A program made the position numbers and the translations under genes. From NCBI GenBank assembly GCA_942490645.1, contig CALNXN010000007.1:186001-250000 (forward strand): a stretch of DNA of 64,000 nt, written 5' to 3'. The notes under the pieces were generated by a model. It saw nothing but the letters and a program-made list of their open reading frames with translations. It made no database searches and was not told where the DNA came from. Below, one piece after another: positions 26,029 to 34,968 of the stretch (within the stretch, counting starts at the first letter, position 1; every line of letters begins with the position of its first letter). The DNA is from CALNXN01 sp942490645. GTDB taxonomy: Bacteria; Pseudomonadota; Alphaproteobacteria; Rhodobacterales; Rhodobacteraceae.

Positions 26029-27324
26029 TTACCGGTCTTCGATGTCCACGTAGTTACGTTCGGTTTCGCCAAGATAGAGTTGCCGTGGACGACCGATCTT
26101 GTTTTGTGGATCGGCGATCATTTCTTTCCATTGGGAAATCCAGCCCACTGTGCGGCTAAGTGCAAAGATCGGCGTGAACATCGACGTCGGAAAGCCCATC
26201 GCCTCGAGGATAATGCCGGAATAAAAATCCACATTGGGGAACAGCTTCTTGTCCGCAAAGTAGGGATCGGCCAGGGCAGCGGCTTCCAATTCCTTGGCGA
26301 CTTGCAGAACGGGGTTGTTGTCCACGCCCAGCAATTCCAGCACTTCATCGGCGGATTGTTTCATCACGGTCGCGCGTGGGTCAAAGTTTTTGTAGACCCG
26401 GTGGCCAAACCCCATCAGGCGGAAGGGATCATTCTTGTCCTTTGCGCGGGCGATGTATTCGGGGATGCGATCGGGCGTGCCGATCTCGTTGAGCATCTCG
26501 AGGCAGGCCTGATTGGCACCGCCATGCGCCGGCCCCCAAAGGCAAGCAATACCTGCTGCGATACAGGCAAAGGGGTTCGCGCCCGAAGAAGATGCCAGAC
26601 GCACCGTGGAGGTGGAGGCGTTCTGCTCGTGATCCGCGTGCAGCGTGAAAATCCGGTCCATTGCGCGGCTGAGGATCGGGTTGACCTCATAATCTTCGGC
26701 AGGGACGGAAAAGCACATGCGCAGGAAGTTGGATGCGTAATCCAGATCATTGCGCGGATACACGAAGGGCTGCCCGATGGAATATTTATAGGCCCAAGCC
26801 GCAATCGTCGGCATTTTGGCAATCAGGCGGTGGCTGGCAATCTCGCGCTGGCGTTCGTCTGAAATATCGGTGCTGTCGTGATAAAACGCCGACATCGCAC
26901 CGACCACGCCCACCATGATCGCCATGGGGTGCGCATCACGACGGAACCCGCGGAAAAAGTTCACCATCTGCTCGTGCAGCATCGTGTGATGGGTGATGTT
27001 CAGCTCGAATTCTTCAAGTTCCTTGGCCGATGGCAATTCACCATAAAGCAACAGGTAACACACCTCGAGATAGTGCGATTTGCCCGCCAGTTGGTCGATC
27101 GGATAGCCGCGGTGCAACAACTCGCCCTTGTCACCATCAATGAACGTGATGGTGCTGTCGCAGGCGGCGGTTGAGGTAAAGCCCGGATCATAGGTGAACA
27201 CACCCGCCTGAGCGTAGAGTTTGCGGATGTCGACCACGTCGGGGCCAGCGGTCGGAGAGAAAATCGGCAGGTCATATGACGTGCCATCAATCGTCAGCGT
27301 CGCATTTTTCGGTGTCTCGGTCAT
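26029..27324 (-). CDS. gltA: Citrate synthase
   Basis: A 431-residue type II (hexameric) citrate synthase making citrate from acetyl-CoA and oxaloacetate. Visible landmarks are the N-terminal beta domain (residues 1-60), GYPIDQLAGKSHYLEVCYLL, the ADHEQNASTSTVR catalytic histidine region, and GFGHRVYKNFDPRA. Length fits. It is followed by a terminator and preceded by gltX 100 bases upstream on the same strand; the gap between them contains short GC hairpins, so separate transcription is possible. Confidence 0.97.
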   Translation of the reverse strand: MTETPKNATLTIDGTSYDLPIFSPTAGPDVVDIRKLYAQAGVFTYDPGFTSTAACDSTITFIDGDKGELLHRGYPIDQLAGKSHYLEVCYLLLYGELPSAKELEEFELNITHHTMLHEQMVNFFRGFRRDAHPMAIMVGVVGAMSAFYHDSTDISDERQREIASHRLIAKMPTIAAWAYKYSIGQPFVYPRNDLDYASNFLRMCFSVPAEDYEVNPILSRAMDRIFTLHADHEQNASTSTVRLASSSGANPFACIAAGIACLWGPAHGGANQACLEMLNEIGTPDRIPEYIARAKDKNDPFRLMGFGHRVYKNFDPRATVMKQSADEVLELLGVDNNPVLQVAKELEAAALADPYFADKKLFPNVDFYSGIILEAMGFPTSMFTPIFALSRTVGWISQWKEMIADPQNKIGRPRQLYLGETERNYVDIEDR

Positions 27325-27423
27325 GGGCGATCCTTCCTCACTCTTACCGCGGGCAGGCCCGCTCTAAGATCTGGTGCCCTGTGCACCCGACCTCCTCTTT
27401 AGACACGGCCCCTTTTGGAAAGG

Positions 27424-28836
27424 TTAACCGCCATCCAGGGCGGCCGCGTCGTTTAGGCGGGCCAGCGTTTCCTCGGGGCCCAGCACCAGCATCATGTCAA
27501 ACACCGAAGGTGTTACAGCACGCCCCGCAAGGGCGGCGCGCAAGGGGCCGGCAAGCTTGCCAAACTTGGTCTCTTTGGCTTCTGCAAAGCCGTTGAGAAC
27601 CTCTTCCAGCCGATCTCGGTTCCAGCTAGCACTTTGCAACTGCGGCGTCAATTCTTTCAGTATACCACGGGATACCGTATCCAGGGCTTTCTGCGCCTTT
27701 TCATCTGGTTCGATTGGACGAGATGTTAGCGCAAAGTGTGCCTTTTCAAGGAGTTCCGGAAAGGATTTGGCCCGTTCCTTGACGCAGTACATAGCCTTGC
27801 CCAGCATGTCGAATTGCGCCTCTGACAGGGCGGGTTGGTTCGCAGCGGTCAGATAATCGACGATTTCTTGCTGCAATGCAGCATCATCGGCGACGGCGAT
27901 ATGCTGGCCCGAAATGTTTTCCAGCTTTTTGAGGTCAAACCGGGCCGGGCTTTTGCCAATTCCATCCAGATCAAACCATGCCTGCGCCTGCGCGTCGGTA
28001 AAGAACTCGTCATCCCCGTGGCTCCAGCCAAGCCGCGCCAGATAGTTGCGCATGGCCGCCGCCGGATAGCCCATCGCCTGATATTCATGCGCGCCCGTCG
28101 CGCCGTGGCGTTTCGACAGTTTCTTGCCATCCGGGCCGAAGATCAGCGGAATATGCGCCCAGACGGGCACGTCCCATCCCATCGCCTCATAGATCATCAT
28201 CTGGCGCGCGGCATTGTTGAGGTGGTCATCCCCACGGATCACGTGGGTGACGCCCATATCATGGTCATCCACAACCACGGCGAGCATATAGACCGGCGTC
28301 CCATCCGAGCGCAGCAACACCATGTCGTCAAGTTGCGCATTGTCGATCACGACATCGCCCTGCACCGCGTCGCGGATCACGGTTTTACCCTCGGTCGGGG
28401 CCTTGATGCGGATCACATAGGGGGCATCGGGGTGCGTGGCCGGGTCCGCGTCGCGCCAGGGCGAGCGGTAAAGCGTGCTGCGCCCCTCGGCGCGGGCCGC
28501 TTCGCGAAAGGCGGTGATATCGTCCTGCGTGGCAAAACACTTGTAGGCCTTGCCCTGTGCGAGCAGATCGCGCGCCAACTCAGCATGGCGCGGTGCGTTC
28601 TCAAACTGACTGACGATGTCGCCGTCATGATCCAGACCCAGCCATGCCATGCCCTGCAAGATCGCTTGCGTGGCCTCGGGTGTGGAACGGGCGCGGTCCG
28701 TGTCTTCGATCCGCAGCAGGAATTTGCCCCCGCGTCCGCGTGCAAAAAGCCAGTTGAACAGCGCCGTGCGCGCCCCGCCAATATGAAGATAGCCCGTGGG
28801 CGAGGGGGCAAAACGGGTGACAACGGGCTGTGACAT
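27424..28836 (-). CDS. gltX: Glutamate--tRNA ligase
   Basis: A 470-residue class I synthetase charging tRNA-Glu. The HIGH motif appears as YLHIGGARTALFNW at residues 16-29, and the KMSKS motif as KLSKR in GPDGKKLSKRHGATG near 250. The length is that of bacterial GluRS. The start MSQPVVTRFAPSPTG is typical. Divergent from comEC, 81 bases away, so promoters for both genes lie in 28837-28917. Confidence 0.97.
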   Translation of the reverse strand: MSQPVVTRFAPSPTGYLHIGGARTALFNWLFARGRGGKFLLRIEDTDRARSTPEATQAILQGMAWLGLDHDGDIVSQFENAPRHAELARDLLAQGKAYKCFATQDDITAFREAARAEGRSTLYRSPWRDADPATHPDAPYVIRIKAPTEGKTVIRDAVQGDVVIDNAQLDDMVLLRSDGTPVYMLAVVVDDHDMGVTHVIRGDDHLNNAARQMMIYEAMGWDVPVWAHIPLIFGPDGKKLSKRHGATGAHEYQAMGYPAAAMRNYLARLGWSHGDDEFFTDAQAQAWFDLDGIGKSPARFDLKKLENISGQHIAVADDAALQQEIVDYLTAANQPALSEAQFDMLGKAMYCVKERAKSFPELLEKAHFALTSRPIEPDEKAQKALDTVSRGILKELTPQLQSASWNRDRLEEVLNGFAEAKETKFGKLAGPLRAALAGRAVTPSVFDMMLVLGPEETLARLNDAAALDGG

Positions 28837-28917
28837 GTGGGGTATTTACCTTTCAGTAACCAAGGGTCGGTTAAGTCTTGCGCTCACATCTATCCAGTGC
28901 AGTGAACGGGGGCAAGG

Positions 28918-30948
28918 ATGCGCGCACGCGCGCTGATCACTCAGGCGCTATTGGCCCAGCGGGGGCATTTGTTCCATTGGGTGCCCGTGTGTCTTGCGCT
29001 CGGCATCGGGTGGTACTTCATGCTGCGCTTCGAGCCTTCGCAGACGCTATTCTGGGGCGTTGGCACAGGCGCGCTGATCCTGTTGCTGCTGAGCCGTATG
29101 CTGGGCGATGCCTTGGGGCCTTTTGCCTTGGCCGTGGCGCTTGTTGGCGCGGGGTTCATTCTGGCAGGCTGGCGGGCGCATGACGTGGCAGGCCCGGTAC
29201 TGGGGTTTCGTTACTATGGCCCCGTGGAAGGGCGTGTTGTGGGGATCGACCGCAGCAGTTCGGACGCATTGCGCCTGACGCTCGATCAGGTCGTGCTGGA
29301 GCGGACGACGCCCTCGCGTACACCGACGCGCGTCCGGATTTCACTCCATGGCGACGCGGAGCTTGGCGTTGTGCCGCAGCCCGGAATGCGCGTGATGACA
29401 ACCGGTCATTTGTCGCCCCCCGGCGGCCCTGTGGAACCGGGCGGCTTTGATTTTCAGCGCCACGCGTGGTTCGGACAATTAGGTGCTGTGGGCTACACGC
29501 GCGTGCCGGTTCTGGCGATTGCATCGGCCGAAGACGGGCAGGCGGGGCTTGCGGTCTTTCGCATCAGAATGGCCGCTGCCGCGCGTGTGATGGAGGTGCT
29601 GCCGGGCGATGACGGCGGGTTTGCCGTCGCTGTGACCACAGGCGCACGCTCCGCCATCAGTCAGGACGCACTTGAGGATCTGCGCGCCAGCAATCTGGCG
29701 CATCTTCTGGCGATTTCCGGCCTGCATATGGGCTTGCTCAGCGGGTTCGTCTTTGCCCTTTTGCGTGTGGGCTTTGCGCTTGTGCCGCCCTTGGCGCTGC
29801 GGGTTCCTGCGCGCAAACTGGCGGCGGGCGGCGCGCTGGTTGCCGCCGCGGGCTATCTGGCGCTGTCGGGTGGTAATGTGGCCACGGAGCGTGCGTTTAT
29901 CATGGCCGCCGTCGCGCTCTGTGCGATCATGGTCAATCGCCGCGCCATCAGCCTGCGCGGTGTGGCGATTGCCGCCGTCATCGTCCTGATCCTGCGGCCC
30001 GAAGCGTTGTTGGGGCCGGGGTTTCAGATGTCATTCGCGGCGACAACGGCACTGGTTGCGGTCTTTGGCTGGATGCGCGACGGGCGGGTGACAATCGGTC
30101 CCAAATGGGTGCAGCCGGTCATCGGGGTCTTGCTGGCCTCTGGCATTTCAGGGCTGGCCACGGCCCCGATTGGGGCTGCGCATTTCAACACGGTGTCGCA
30201 TTATGGCCTGATCGCGAACCTGACGGCGGTGCCGATGATGGGCATGATTATCATTCCATCCGCCGTTCTGGCGCTGTTTCTGGGGCTCTTTGGTCTGGAA
30301 GCCGTCGGCCTCAAGATTATGGGGCTGGGCCTGCAATGGATCTTGTGGGTGGCCGATACGGTTGCGAACTGGGATGGGGCGCGGTCCTTTGTGCACGGAC
30401 CGGGGCTTTGGGTGCTGCCGATGTTGACGCTGGGTTTTTTGTGGCTGGTGTTATGGCAGGGGCGGTCCCGGTTGATCGGGCTGGCGCCCATGCTGGTGTC
30501 CTTCGTGATCTGGGCGCAAACGGACCGGCCCGCGGGGCTGATCGCGGAGAACGGCACGCTTGTCGGCGTCATGACCCAAGACGGGCGCGCGCTGAGCAAA
30601 GCCAAGGGGGCGGGGTTCATTGCGCGCAACTGGTTGGAAAATGATGGCGATGACAGCGATCAGCAATCCGCCAATGCGCGTTGGGGCGACGCGGTGCGCG
30701 TGGGTCAAACCGATCTGGTGCATCTGTCGGGCAAACGCGCGGTGAGCGGTTTCGCAGGCTGCGTTCCCGGACAGATCGTTGTGGCCAGCGTGGACCTTGA
30801 TGAGCCGCAACCTGCTTGTGATGTCTATGATCCCAAACGCCTGCGTCAGACTGGGGCGATTGCGCTATACCAAAAAGGCGACGAGCTGCGGTTGCAATCG
30901 GTGCGCGACATCACGGGAACACGACTTTGGACGCAGTGGCGTGATTGA
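28918..30948 (+). CDS. ComEC/Rec2 family DNA uptake channel protein
   Basis: A 676-residue membrane protein. The N-terminal part has membrane helices and an OB-like domain (about 85-205, YYGPVEGRVVGIDR); the competence core begins HLLAISGLHMGLLSGFVFALL near residue 260 and continues with ten or so helices. The C-terminal part resembles a metallo-hydrolase-like remnant with few histidines, so the nuclease-like domain is probably inactive. ComEC moves single-stranded DNA across the inner membrane in natural transformation and is also required for uptake of gene-transfer-agent DNA in Rhodobacter capsulatus. It converges on lexA with a shared terminator. Confidence 0.9.
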   Translation: MRARALITQALLAQRGHLFHWVPVCLALGIGWYFMLRFEPSQTLFWGVGTGALILLLLSRMLGDALGPFALAVALVGAGFILAGWRAHDVAGPVLGFRYYGPVEGRVVGIDRSSSDALRLTLDQVVLERTTPSRTPTRVRISLHGDAELGVVPQPGMRVMTTGHLSPPGGPVEPGGFDFQRHAWFGQLGAVGYTRVPVLAIASAEDGQAGLAVFRIRMAAAARVMEVLPGDDGGFAVAVTTGARSAISQDALEDLRASNLAHLLAISGLHMGLLSGFVFALLRVGFALVPPLALRVPARKLAAGGALVAAAGYLALSGGNVATERAFIMAAVALCAIMVNRRAISLRGVAIAAVIVLILRPEALLGPGFQMSFAATTALVAVFGWMRDGRVTIGPKWVQPVIGVLLASGISGLATAPIGAAHFNTVSHYGLIANLTAVPMMGMIIIPSAVLALFLGLFGLEAVGLKIMGLGLQWILWVADTVANWDGARSFVHGPGLWVLPMLTLGFLWLVLWQGRSRLIGLAPMLVSFVIWAQTDRPAGLIAENGTLVGVMTQDGRALSKAKGAGFIARNWLENDGDDSDQQSANARWGDAVRVGQTDLVHLSGKRAVSGFAGCVPGQIVVASVDLDEPQPACDVYDPKRLRQTGAIALYQKGDELRLQSVRDITGTRLWTQWRD

Positions 30949-30979
30949 CTTTGCGGATCATCACGTGGGGCCACACATG

Positions 30980-31009
30980 AAAAGGGCAGGCACAAAGCCC
31001 GCCCTTTTT
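30980..31009. terminator. Bidirectional terminator between comEC and lexA
   Basis: The stem AAAGGGC-A-GGC / GCC-C-GCCCTTT with loop ACAAA has a T-run on the plus side and an A-run on the other, so it can end both comEC and lexA transcripts. It lies 31 bases after comEC. Confidence 0.75.
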
Positions 31010-31029
31010 GATACTTAACCAAATTCGGA

Positions 31030-31732
31030 TCAATACGTGCGGATCAAACCGACCAGCTTGCCCTGAACCTTGACCTTATCTTCGGTAAAGATGCGCGTTT
31101 CATAGGCCGGGTTCGCGGCTTCCAATGCGATGGCGTTGCCGTTGCGCATGAACCGTTTGAGCGTGGCCTCGTGATCTTCGACCAAGCGCAACCACGATGT
31201 CACCATTGTCCGCGACGGAGGTTTCGCGGATTACCACCACATCTCCGTCATTGATGCCGGCTTCGATCATCGAATCCCCTTTGACTTCAAGGGCATAGTG
31301 ATCCCCTTTGCCCGAGATCATCTGCCCCGGCACGGCAACGGAATGCGATTGTTGATTGATCGCCTCGATTGGGACCCCGGCCGCGATGCGCCCCATCAAT
31401 GGCAGTTCCATCGCGTCCACGGATGACACAGCTTGCGCGCCCGGAGGCGGCGGTCCGTCGGGCCGGTCGCCATCAATGACACGTGGCGCAAAACCGCCTC
31501 TGGGGCTGCCGCCCATGCTGTCGGGCAGCTTGACGATTTCGATGGCGCGCGCGCGGTGCGCGAGACGCCGAATGAACCCACGCTCTTCCAACGCCGTGAT
31601 CAGCCGGTGGATGCCGGATTTGGAACGCAAATCCAGCGCTTCCTTCATTTCGTCAAAACTGGGAGGAACACCGTCGCGTTGTACGCGTTTGTGAATGAAC
31701 TCCAACAAATCCAATTGCTTCTTGGTCAGCAT
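31030..31732 (-). CDS. lexA: LexA repressor, frameshifted in this sequence near 31184
   Basis: The first 182 residues are canonical LexA: DNA-binding winged helix (MLTKKQLDLLEFIHKRV), the self-cleavage site Ala118-Gly119 in RIAAGVPIE, and the catalytic serine Ser154 in KGDSMIEAG. After VVAL the frame breaks: the sequence reads GCGCTTGGTCGAAG where one base fewer would give VEDHEATLKRFMRNGN, and that second frame runs on to a stop at 31030. The uninterrupted frame as given ends at 31100 with an unrelated tail. The catalytic lysine in ATLKRF lies past the break, so the shifted product could not cleave itself. A one-base sequence error is most likely. An SOS box precedes the gene. Confidence 0.9.
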
Positions 31733-31764
31733 GCTCTGCCCTCCGGCCCTGTTGATTTTGTTTT

Positions 31765-31779
31765 GTTCTAGTGTTGTTC
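31765..31779 (-). promoter_or_regulatory. SOS box (LexA operator) before lexA
   Basis: GTTC-TAGTGTT-GTTC exactly matches the alphaproteobacterial LexA consensus GTTC-N7-GTTC and lies 33 bases upstream of the lexA start, as expected for autoregulation. Confidence 0.88.
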
Positions 31780-31799
31780 TCGTTTTGTGTCAACTCGCG

Positions 31800-32972
31800 T
31801 TATATGGGGATATAGTCGACGTGGTCACCGATGCGGCGTGCTTCATCATGCGGTGGACGGACCACAAGCGCGTTTGCCTCCGCCAAAACGGTCAGCAGCG
31901 AGCTGTCCTGCCGCCCAAAAGCACGCAGCCCGTCGGGGGTGATCTGCGCGCGCATATAGTGTTCGCGCGGGCCGTTCGCGGGCATGGCTTCGGCCAACCG
32001 TACGGTTTTGGTGGCCATTGCAGACCGGCCCAGCCCCAACATCGCGTTGATCACCGGGGTGACGAAAACCGTGCCGCAGACCATGGCCGACACCGGATTA
32101 CCGGGCAGGCCGATCATGGGCGTGTCATGCAGGCGCCCGGCCATGAGCGGTTTGCCGGGGCGCATCGCGACCTTGTAAAAGGATTGCGCCATCCCAAGCT
32201 CTGCCGCGACAGGGGCAATCAGATCGTGATCCCCAACCGAAGCGCCGCCGATGGTGATAATCAGATCGGCGCTTTTGGCCAGATCGAAAACCGTGCGCAG
32301 GGCAGGGGCCGTATCGCGCGCAACCGGCAACAAGCGTGGGACAGCGCCCAAAGCGCTCAATTGGGCGGCCAGCCCAAAGCTGTTGGAGGCCACGATCTGG
32401 TCTGGTCCGGGCGCTTCGCCCGGCAACACCAATTCGTCGCCCGTTGCAATCACTGCCACCACCGGGCGCCGCACGACGGGCACCTCTGCGATGTTCATCG
32501 CGGCCAAAAGCGCCACATCCGCCGGCCCAAGGCGGCGCGGCCCCGTCAACGGATCACCGGCGGCAAAATCGGCACCAGCAGGGCGTACATTGGGCTTGGT
32601 ATCCAGATCGCGGTTGAGGGTGATCAGATCGCCGCGCCGGGTGATGTCTTCCTGAATGACCACATGATCAGCGCCGTCAGGCAATGGCGCGCCGGTGAAA
32701 ATCCGAACCGCCTGTCCTGCGCCCACTGTGCCGTCAAAACCGTGCCCGGCAGCAGCCTCTCCGATCACCTTGAACATCGCGTCCGGCTCGACTTCGGTGC
32801 CGCGCAGCGCATAGCCATCCATGGAAGAGGCGGCAAACGGCGGTTGCGTGCGCTTGGCGGTCACGGTCTGGGCCAGAACGCGACCCGCTGCGGCGCGCAG
32901 GGGCACGTGTTCCGTGTCCATAACATCCACAAGATCAAACAGATGCGCGAGCGCCTCGCTGACCGGGATCAT
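31800..32972 (-). CDS. moeA: Molybdopterin molybdenumtransferase MoeA
   Basis: A 390-residue protein that inserts molybdate into adenylated molybdopterin. Landmarks seen are the N-terminal ALAHLFDLVDVM, AASSMDGYAL, the central ATGDELV, the MPT-binding block around IGGASVGDHDLI and GLPGNPVSAMV. Length is usual. It follows moaC by 33 bases and precedes lexA, in the typical moaC-moeA order of the family, extending the trp operon. Confidence 0.96.
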   Translation of the reverse strand: MIPVSEALAHLFDLVDVMDTEHVPLRAAAGRVLAQTVTAKRTQPPFAASSMDGYALRGTEVEPDAMFKVIGEAAAGHGFDGTVGAGQAVRIFTGAPLPDGADHVVIQEDITRRGDLITLNRDLDTKPNVRPAGADFAAGDPLTGPRRLGPADVALLAAMNIAEVPVVRRPVVAVIATGDELVLPGEAPGPDQIVASNSFGLAAQLSALGAVPRLLPVARDTAPALRTVFDLAKSADLIITIGGASVGDHDLIAPVAAELGMAQSFYKVAMRPGKPLMAGRLHDTPMIGLPGNPVSAMVCGTVFVTPVINAMLGLGRSAMATKTVRLAEAMPANGPREHYMRAQITPDGLRAFGRQDSSLLTVLAEANALVVRPPHDEARRIGDHVDYIPI

Positions 32973-33005
32973 TTGCGCGCCCCTCGGGGCATCGCGTCAA
33001 TGGTC

Positions 33006-33485
33006 TCAGGGTGCCTCATACCGACCCGATTTTCCGCCGTCTTTCAGCACCACGCGCAGGCCGGAAATCTCCATCGCCTTGTCCACGGCCTTGGCCATGT
33101 CATAGACGGTCAGCGCCGCCACCGAGGCCGCGGTCAGCGCCTCCATCTCCACGCCGGTCTGGCCGGTGGTCTTGACCGTGGCCGTGATGCGCAAGCCCGG
33201 CAGTGACGGATCAGGGACCAGATCGACGCTGACCTTGCTGATGGCAAGCGGATGACACAGCGGGATCAGATCAGACGTGCGCTTGGCCCCCATAATCCCG
33301 GCCAGCCGTGCAACCCCCGTCACATCGCCCTTTTTTGCACGCCCTTCTGTAATGATATCATAAGTTTCCGCGGCCATCTTAATGTAGCATTCCGCCGTCG
33401 CGATACGGTCTGTCACAGCCTTGGCGCTGACATCGACCATATGTGCATCACCCTGCGCGTCGAAATGAGTGAGCGGTCCGGACAT
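33006..33485 (-). CDS. moaC: Cyclic pyranopterin monophosphate synthase MoaC
   Basis: A 159-residue protein of molybdenum cofactor synthesis. The family motifs KKGDVTGVARLAGIMGAKRT and LIPLCHPLAIS and GVEMEALTA are all present. I took the ATG at 33485 because GGGAGG lies nine bases before it; a GTG at 33491 is too close to that site. The gene begins within a few bases of the trpC stop (33488), so the two are translationally linked. A moaA is not in the window. Confidence 0.95.
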   Translation of the reverse strand: MSGPLTHFDAQGDAHMVDVSAKAVTDRIATAECYIKMAAETYDIITEGRAKKGDVTGVARLAGIMGAKRTSDLIPLCHPLAISKVSVDLVPDPSLPGLRITATVKTTGQTGVEMEALTAASVAALTVYDMAKAVDKAMEISGLRVVLKDGGKSGRYEAP

Positions 33486-33487
33486 GC

Positions 33488-34303
33488 TCACATGCCTCCC
33501 GACGGGGTCACCGGATTGGCGAGCAACCTCTGCGTGGCGCTGGCCACATCTTCCTGACGCATCAGGCTTTCGCCGATCAGGAACATGCGCACACCGTAGC
33601 GCGCCATATCGGCCAGATCATCAGGCGTGTTTAGCCCGCTTTCGCTGACGATCAATCGATCCCCCGGCACGTCCCGCGACAACTCCCGCGTGGTGTCGAG
33701 CGAGGTTTCAAACGTCTTGAGGTTGCGATTGTTGATGCCGATCAGGCGGCTTTTGAGCGCGCTGGCGCGGGCCAGTTCGTCGGCGTCATGCACTTCGATC
33801 AGCGCGTCCATACCCCATTCGGCGGCGGCCTCTTCCAGTTCGGTGGCCTGCGCATCGGAGACAGACGCCATGATGATCAGGATGCAATCAGCCCCCAGCG
33901 CACGCGCCTCGGCCACCTGATAGGTGTCATACATGAAATCCTTGCGTAAAACGGGCAGGGAACAGGCCGCGCGGGCCTCTTCCAGAAACGATTTTGCGCC
34001 TTGAAAACTGGGCGTGTCGGTCAGCACCGAAAGACAGGCCGCGCCGCCTGTTTCATAGGCTTGGGCCAAGGTCGCCGGGTCAAAGTCCGCACGGATCAAA
34101 CCCTTGGATGGGCTTGCTTTTTTGACCTCTGCAATCAACCCATACCCGCCCTGTGACGCCTGATAAAGCGTGTCGGTAAACGGACGTACCGGCGATGCCG
34201 CGCGGGCGTCGTCTTCTACGGCCTCCAACGGTTTGGCGGCCTTGTCGGCGGCCACTTCTTCAAGCTTGTAGGCCTTGATCTTGTCGAGAATGGTGTCGGT
34301 CAT
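33488..34303 (-). CDS. trpC: Indole-3-glycerol phosphate synthase
   Basis: A 271-residue TIM-barrel enzyme of tryptophan synthesis. Typical elements are IAEVKKASPSKGLIRADF, LRKDFMYDTYQVAEARALGAD, GINNRNLKTF and VSESGLNTPDDL. The ATG at 34303 overlaps the ung stop as ATGA. The open frame extends eight codons further but inside ung. Spacing and strand place it in one operon with trpG, trpD, ung, moaC and moeA. Confidence 0.97.
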   Translation of the reverse strand: MTDTILDKIKAYKLEEVAADKAAKPLEAVEDDARAASPVRPFTDTLYQASQGGYGLIAEVKKASPSKGLIRADFDPATLAQAYETGGAACLSVLTDTPSFQGAKSFLEEARAACSLPVLRKDFMYDTYQVAEARALGADCILIIMASVSDAQATELEEAAAEWGMDALIEVHDADELARASALKSRLIGINNRNLKTFETSLDTTRELSRDVPGDRLIVSESGLNTPDDLADMARYGVRMFLIGESLMRQEDVASATQRLLANPVTPSGGM

Positions 34304-34968
34304 GGGTGCTCCGGGGGTTGCGCCCAATTTATGCCGGGCAATCCACGGGCCTGCAACCAGTCATTGGTGCGCGAAAACGGACGTGAACCGAAAAAACCAC
34401 GCCGTGCCGAGAGGGGCGAGGGGTGCGCGGTCTCGATTTTGAGGTTTGCGCGCGCGTCCACCGTCTGCGCCACGATCTGGGCATCCTTGCCCCAGAGCAG
34501 GTAAGCACGCGGTTGATCGGCCAAACGCGCCAACACCTGAGCGGTCAGCTTTTGCCATCCCAACCGCGCGTGCCCCTTGGCCTCGCCCGCGGGAACAGTC
34601 AGGATCGTGTTGAGCAGCAAAACCCCCTGATCCGCCCAAAACCGCAGATCTGCATCGGGTGGATGTGCACCCAGATCGGCCTGCATTTCCTTGTAGATGT
34701 TTGTGAGTGACCGGGGCAGAGGGCGAACATGGGCGTCAGCGGAAAAGGCAAAGCCATGCGCATGACCGGGCGTCGGATATGGGTCTTGACCCAGGATCAC
34801 AACGCGCACGTCGTCAGGCGCAACCCGCTCCAGCGCGGCAAAGATGTCCTGCGAGGCAGGCAGGATCGTGCGGGTGTCAGACGCCAGCGCGGTTTCGATC
34901 CGGTTGAGTTCATCGCGAAAGAACGGCAGATCGCCCCAAGCGCCCAGCCGGTCGGTGGGCAGTTTCAT
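34300..34968 (-). CDS. ung: Uracil-DNA glycosylase, family 1
   Basis: A 222-residue enzyme removing uracil from DNA. Both catalytic motifs are complete: the water-activating GQDPYP near residue 60 and the leucine-intercalation motif HPSPLSA near 185; the usual TNIYKEMQADLG and LLLNTILTV follow. Length matches family 1. It lies between trpD and trpC, overlapping both neighbours by an ATGA (34965-34968 and 34300-34303), so its translation is coupled to trp genes, an unusual place for a repair gene. There is no sign of a promoter of its own. Confidence 0.95.
   Translation of the reverse strand: MKLPTDRLGAWGDLPFFRDELNRIETALASDTRTILPASQDIFAALERVAPDDVRVVILGQDPYPTPGHAHGFAFSADAHVRPLPRSLTNIYKEMQADLGAHPPDADLRFWADQGVLLLNTILTVPAGEAKGHARLGWQKLTAQVLARLADQPRAYLLWGKDAQIVAQTVDARANLKIETAHPSPLSARRGFFGSRPFSRTNDWLQARGLPGINWAQPPEHP

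Noticed and set aside
31695..33206. 503-residue open frame on the plus strand opposite moeA and moaC
   Set aside because: Rich in His, Arg and Gly without any domain; it is the antisense shadow of two clear molybdenum cofactor genes.
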